A stretch of DNA of 64,000 bases from Eubacterium maltosivorans (GTDB lineage: Bacteria; Bacillota; Clostridia; Eubacteriales; Eubacteriaceae), in the NCBI RefSeq assembly GCF_002441855.2, contig NZ_CP029487.1, forward strand, positions 868,001 through 932,000, read 5' to 3'. A program made the translations under genes and the position numbers. Of the stretch, positions 60,665 through 64,000 are shown piece after piece (position 1 is the stretch's first letter; each line of letters begins with the position of its first letter). The notes beneath the pieces were generated by a model that was not told where the DNA came from, searched no databases, and saw only the letters and a program-made list of their open reading frames with translations.

Positions 60665-61027
60665 TTAAGTGAATAAAATTTCAAACTGATCTCCAGGCTT
60701 TATTTCCGGGATATCCCCGCCAGACAGTTCAATCTGCCCTGGCAGTTCCACATTCTCTCGTCCTGTAAATTTAAAAGAACAGTGCCCCATAGCCTTTAAA
60801 GTATGGTTTGCTTCCTCACCTACTGCGGTAACAATATATTGATTATTGCCAAAAATGACCACATCTCCTGGCTTAATTTCCTGATCCATTTCACAGATAG
60901 TATGAAGAATGGACATCTCTGCCAGAGATTCCGGCGCATTTTCATTAAATACGATTATAAAATTTCCTTCTGCCGCCATTTCCTCTACCAGCGGTCCAAT
61001 GGTTGTTACAGTACTTTTATAGTCCAT
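60665..61027 (-). CDS. srlB: PTS glucitol/sorbitol-type EIIA
   Basis: This 120-residue protein has the glucitol EIIA pattern ILFNENAPESLAEM-like FNENAPESLAEMSILH near the start, and NHTLKAMGHCSFKFTG with the likely phosphorylated His. It passes phosphate from HPr to the EIIB domain of SrlE. It is 14 bp downstream of srlE. Confidence 0.92.
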   Translation of the reverse strand: MDYKSTVTTIGPLVEEMAAEGNFIIVFNENAPESLAEMSILHTICEMDQEIKPGDVVIFGNNQYIVTAVGEEANHTLKAMGHCSFKFTGRENVELPGQIELSGGDIPEIKPGDQFEILFT

Positions 61028-61041
61028 TTCATCCCTGCCTT

Positions 61042-62031
61042 TTAATATAACCCAATGCTGAAAGCATAAGCGATCAAAACAGCTACAGGACCTGTTATCA
61101 AGCGTTCAAACAGCACAGCGGGCACACCGGCGTCAATAGTTTCCGGTTCTGCTTCTCCAAGGGAAAGGCCAACTGGTACAAAGTCACAGCCCACCTGTGC
61201 ATCAATGGCGAAGAGTGCTGGTAATGCCAGAGAAGGATTGATGGCACCCACGCCAATCTGCTGGCCAATTAAAACGCCGACCACCTGAGCGATAACAGCG
61301 CCTGGTCCAATAATTGGAGAAATGATTGGTATGGCACAGATAATACAGATAACCAGCAAACCTGGGAGTGTATTTGCAAGTGGCGAAATGGTGTTTGCGA
61401 TCCAGTCACCAAGACCGGTTCCCTGGATAATCCCGATAAGCATGGCAACAAAGGCCATAAACGGGAGAATATTACGGATGACCATATCGATGGTATCGCG
61501 GCCTGCCTGGAAGAACTTACCTACGACGCCGCCAACGCCTTTACCAAGCCGCACGATAATGCTTTCTTTCTTTTCTCCTTTAGCGCTTTCCTTCTTTTTG
61601 CTTTCTTCTTTTTCCTGTTTTTCCTGCTGGATTGTTTTTTCTGTGGCGATGGGTGCTTCAGAGCCATCTGCCAGCTGAATATTGTCCGGCTTTACGCCCG
61701 ACACATAAATATCCTCAGTGATAAACTTAGCTAATGGGCCGCTCTGACCTACTGAAGTAATGTTAATAGTCGGTATCTGCTTTTTAGGGTAAACACCGCA
61801 TCGTGCCGTACCACCACAGTCAATGACCACGCAGGCGAATTCATCATCAGGAACACCGGTCGAGAAGCCGTCAACTGCCGTCGCTCCGGTTAGCTCCGCA
61901 ATTCTCTTCGTAAGCGGGTCAATACCGCCGCCTGTAACAGAAACGATCTTACTGCGCTTTTCGGTTGGCTGGATAACCAGCGGGCCACCCCAGCCTGAAG
62001 AACCCTTTGATACTTTAACGGCTTTATACAT
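61042..62031 (-). CDS. srlE: PTS glucitol/sorbitol-type EIIB-C
   Basis: This 329-residue protein joins an N-terminal EIIB domain (phospho-Cys in [16 protein letters not shown]) to a membrane part with about four helices, linked by a Lys/Glu-rich stretch ([16 protein letters not shown]). It forms the permease with SrlA. Its start overlaps the srlA stop by 8 bp. The match to SrlE is clear; the sugar alcohol transported is inferred from the family. Confidence 0.93.
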   Translation of the reverse strand: MYKAVKVSKGSSGWGGPLVIQPTEKRSKIVSVTGGGIDPLTKRIAELTGATAVDGFSTGVPDDEFACVVIDCGGTARCGVYPKKQIPTINITSVGQSGPLAKFITEDIYVSGVKPDNIQLADGSEAPIATEKTIQQEKQEKEESKKKESAKGEKKESIIVRLGKGVGGVVGKFFQAGRDTIDMVIRNILPFMAFVAMLIGIIQGTGLGDWIANTISPLANTLPGLLVICIICAIPIISPIIGPGAVIAQVVGVLIGQQIGVGAINPSLALPALFAIDAQVGCDFVPVGLSLGEAEPETIDAGVPAVLFERLITGPVAVLIAYAFSIGLY

Positions 62032-62554
62032 TTGCGTTTTCCCCCTTTTTCATAAATTTAATGGTCAATCTTTCGCAGATAATCCCGCGGATCAGTATTA
62101 CGATAACACCAACGATAAAGTAGCGAATCGCCAATGGTCCAAGATCTTTGCCTAAGGTTGTGAGCCCTGCCGCAATCCCGCCGTAAACAAAGTATTCACC
62201 AGCGTTTGCATGGGGGAACAGACCTGTGATTGGATGACAGAAGGACACTGCCGCATCATAAAATGCAGGCTTGTATTTTTCATCCAGGAAACGCCCCATT
62301 GTGTAAGCCATTGGGTTACACAGGAAAAACATTGACAGGATTGGCAGCAGCGTATACCTGAGTAAAAAGTTTTTACTGCAGATAATTCCCAGCTTATCAA
62401 CCTTGTCCTGGCCGATGATCGCGATCAGAGCATTAACCGCTGTGATCAGACAAACAAGCGTTGGAATGATTCCGGTGATGTAGCCAACAAACTGTTCACC
62501 CCCGATTTGAAACAGCCCAATGAATGAAGTCGCTAAATTTGATAAGAATTCCAT
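62024..62554 (-). CDS. srlA: PTS glucitol/sorbitol-type EIIC
   Basis: This 176-residue membrane protein has about five helices. The family motif [27 protein letters not shown] is clear, as is [20 protein letters not shown]. It forms the membrane channel of the glucitol PTS with SrlE. Confidence 0.93.
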   Translation of the reverse strand: MEFLSNLATSFIGLFQIGGEQFVGYITGIIPTLVCLITAVNALIAIIGQDKVDKLGIICSKNFLLRYTLLPILSMFFLCNPMAYTMGRFLDEKYKPAFYDAAVSFCHPITGLFPHANAGEYFVYGGIAAGLTTLGKDLGPLAIRYFIVGVIVILIRGIICERLTIKFMKKGENANV

Positions 62555-62634
62555 AATTACCTCCTCGTTCTTTTCTTTTTTAATAATCGCTGTTATGTAA
62601 GCGGAACTACCGCAATCTACATACAGCTCATTAT

Positions 62635-63135
62635 TTACATTGACTCTTTAGCCGTAAGTTGTCCAGTACATTCAAGCATTCGTTTTTTATTCTCCGTTTG
62701 TGTATCTTCTACAGCAAGTCTTTTCTCGATAGACTCTACAGCCTGAATCAGGGCTCCCTTTTTTTTAGTCATTTCTTCCGGATCATAGGGATGTCTCCGT
62801 CTTCTACGCCGAAATTCTTTAGCATCTTCTTCCAGACCAATTCTTTTTAAATCTGACAGACTCTTTCCGAGCATGATTTCTTTTGTTTTAAACCCTGCAA
62901 AGATTGTAATCCCCTTCATCTGACGGTAAGCTACCACCTGGTCTTTACGCCTGCTATAAGACACAATCAAAATTTGTCCTGCCTTCAGCCCTCCTTTCGT
63001 ATGCCCAATACCAATGGTACCGGTCCCTCTTAGCTTACCCAGTTCCCGTTGATAGCGCTTTATCTGAAATAGACTGAGTATCATCTGAAGTGCCATCAAC
63101 GCAAATACAACTAAAAACAATAAATTTCTTTGCAT
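62635..63135 (-). CDS. srlM: Glucitol operon activator-like protein SrlM/GutM
   Basis: This 166-residue protein has one N-terminal membrane segment and a GutM-like part (KRYQRELGKLRGTGTIGIGHTKGGLKAGQILIV). GutM proteins help activate glucitol operons. It is the first gene of the operon, 80 bp upstream of srlA, and has its own consensus promoter. A DNA-binding domain is not visible. Confidence 0.85.
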   Translation of the reverse strand: MQRNLLFLVVFALMALQMILSLFQIKRYQRELGKLRGTGTIGIGHTKGGLKAGQILIVSYSRRKDQVVAYRQMKGITIFAGFKTKEIMLGKSLSDLKRIGLEEDAKEFRRRRRRHPYDPEEMTKKKGALIQAVESIEKRLAVEDTQTENKKRMLECTGQLTAKESM

Positions 63136-63208
63136 TTTCCTTTACCCCTTTTTTGTTTTTTAAGTCCAAATGCCTTTATTTTTGTCTTTTGTTCCTGGCT
63201 TTAGTTGA

Positions 63209-63237
63209 ATTATATAATGCACATTTGTAAATGTCAA
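63209..63237 (-). promoter_or_regulatory. Consensus sigma-A promoter of the srl operon
   Basis: On the minus strand TTGACA (63237-63232) and TATAAT (63214-63209) are both perfect and separated by exactly 17 nt. Confidence 0.85.
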
Positions 63238-63374
63238 TCAGTTATTTTGTTTTTGACAGTATCTTTATTTATCAAAATTTATATAATTTTGGCTTAATTT
63301 AGCCGAATGTACTCGTTTTCTTTCGCATTATTTGTCTTATTTGTTAAAATAACGTCATTTTAGATTAGTGTTTT

Positions 63375-63435
63375 ATAATTTACAAATGATAATTTAAAGA
63401 TGTTATTTATTTAACAATCATCGATAATTTACAAA
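63375..63435. repeat. Direct repeats ATAATTTACAAA upstream of the srl promoter
   Basis: Identical 12-mers lie at 63375-63386 and 63424-63435, about five helical turns apart, with a partial copy between. They may be activator sites of the srl operon. Confidence 0.45.
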
Positions 63436-63491
63436 AACAAAAAACACTTTATATAAATTTTGTTCTTAACTGTTTTAGGAAGAAAAAAAGC

Positions 63492-63522
63492 GCCACATTC
63501 TCATCAAAACAGAGAACGTGGC
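63492..63522 (-). terminator. Terminator after the YjbQ-family gene
   Basis: On the minus strand GCCACgTTCTC / GAGAAtGTGGC with a 9-nt loop is followed by a run of T, just past the stop at 63545. Confidence 0.8.
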
Positions 63523-63544
63523 ACCTCTTATATTTTATTAATAG

Positions 63545-64000
63545 CTATTCGCCAATCACGCAGACCTTACATTTTCTTGGTCTTGGGCGCGAGCAGTCAA
63601 AATCAACAAAATAAGCATATCCCGTCACACCAACGCCAAGATTTCCTTTTTCCACATCAAAAACCTCACTTGAGCCAATAATCGTCGCCTTCAGATGAGC
63701 ATCACAATTGAAAAGCTGTGTTCGGTCACCCCCCGGAAGATAAGTTTCAGCATTCGGCCAGGATTCAACCTCTCGATAATGTTCTTCACCCGGATAAAGA
63801 TACTGGTCCGCTGTTTCATGCTTCGGAAAAATTTTATTAAGCCCGTTATTCAGATCGACCTGCAAAAATTCATCCCCTTCTTCGGTATAATCGTGGACAA
63901 ACTCCTCAAAAAAAACGGCACAGGTTGTATGCGGTGAGGAGACAGCACAGATACCGTCCTGAATACCACTCTCCTGAATAATTTTTTTTAGTTGTGGCGT
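63545..64000 (-). CDS. YjbQ/UPF0047 family protein, 3' part (cut by window edge)
   Basis: The minus-strand frame is open from the window edge at 64000 to the stop at 63545, so the start is missing. An internal TTG-start reading is shorter and omits conserved residues. The family motif GICAVSSPHTTCAV is present, and the C-terminal AHLKATIIGSSEVFDVEKGNLG and FDCSRPRPRK match UPF0047. Some members have thiamine-phosphate synthase side activity, but the true role is unclear. It has its own terminator. Confidence 0.85.
   Translation of the reverse strand, partial: TPQLKKIIQESGIQDGICAVSSPHTTCAVFFEEFVHDYTEEGDEFLQVDLNNGLNKIFPKHETADQYLYPGEEHYREVESWPNAETYLPGGDRTQLFNCDAHLKATIIGSSEVFDVEKGNLGVGVTGYAYFVDFDCSRPRPRKCKVCVIGE

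Larger units (their letters stand above)
63136..63544. other. Control region upstream of the srl operon
   Basis: No gene is seen. The region has the srlM promoter at 63209-63237, two 12-bp ATAATTTACAAA repeats, and the terminator of the last gene at its right end. It is very AT-rich. Confidence 0.6.

Overview
The window looks like a chromosomal segment of an anaerobic gut-type Firmicute, most likely a Eubacterium limosum/callanderi-like acetogen. This is inferred from three traits together: two non-pyrrolysine MttB-type methyltransferases with a corrinoid protein, a bacterial V-type ATPase, and a selenium-dependent purine degradation cluster. Shine-Dalgarno sites are strong (AGGAGG) and consensus promoters are AT-rich. 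I saw no rRNA, tRNA or CRISPR array.

Layout: 1-1651, sugar-nucleotide genes (a truncated polyprenyl sugar transferase, a small zinc-ribbon protein, galE). 1652-3937, an accessory island with a TnpB-like gene whose three RuvC catalytic residues are all replaced, two in-frame palindromic inserts, an inverted pair of hairpins and short iterons. 3938-5347, a G5/3D cell-wall protein. 5578-14238, a nine-gene V-type ATPase operon (H-C-I-K-F-E-A-B-D).

14675-41556 is one functional super-cluster. Minus-strand genes from 31960 down to 14675 run: purine catabolism (ygeX, ygeY, ygeW, arcC, ridA, a nucleobase permease), a YheO-like regulator, then selenium and molybdenum-hydroxylase maturation (yqeC, mocA, yqeB, a cysteine desulfurase, selD, yedF, DUF3343, a MoeA-like protein, xdhC) and molybdate uptake (modBCA). 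A second YheO-like regulator sits at a divergent promoter facing plus-strand ssnA, ygfK and a dihydropyrimidinase. A selenium-dependent xanthine dehydrogenase closes the block. Together they would import purines, hydroxylate them with a Se/Mo enzyme, open the rings, and recover ATP through YgeW and carbamate kinase.

41844-50293 holds a ricin-type lectin protein with a histone-H1-like tail, a copper locus (CopA carrying a C-terminal CopZ-like domain with its own internal ribosome site, then CsoR), a glutaminase, a regulator with two GntR-type helix-turn-helix domains, an iron-sulfur flavoprotein and a GNAT enzyme. 50319-58291 is a methylated-amine locus: a BCCT transporter, an MFS transporter, two MttB paralogues (one divergent), two overlapping GntR regulators and a corrinoid protein. 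58411-63135 holds a PNPOx-like protein and a glucitol-type PTS operon (srlM, srlA, srlE, srlB) with an SAF-domain oxidoreductase and an HPr in place of the usual srlD. The window ends inside a YjbQ-family gene.

Leading candidates for an undescribed system are the nuclease-dead TnpB island, the lectin/histone-tail protein, and the divergent MttB paralogue under a paired-repeat GntR control region.
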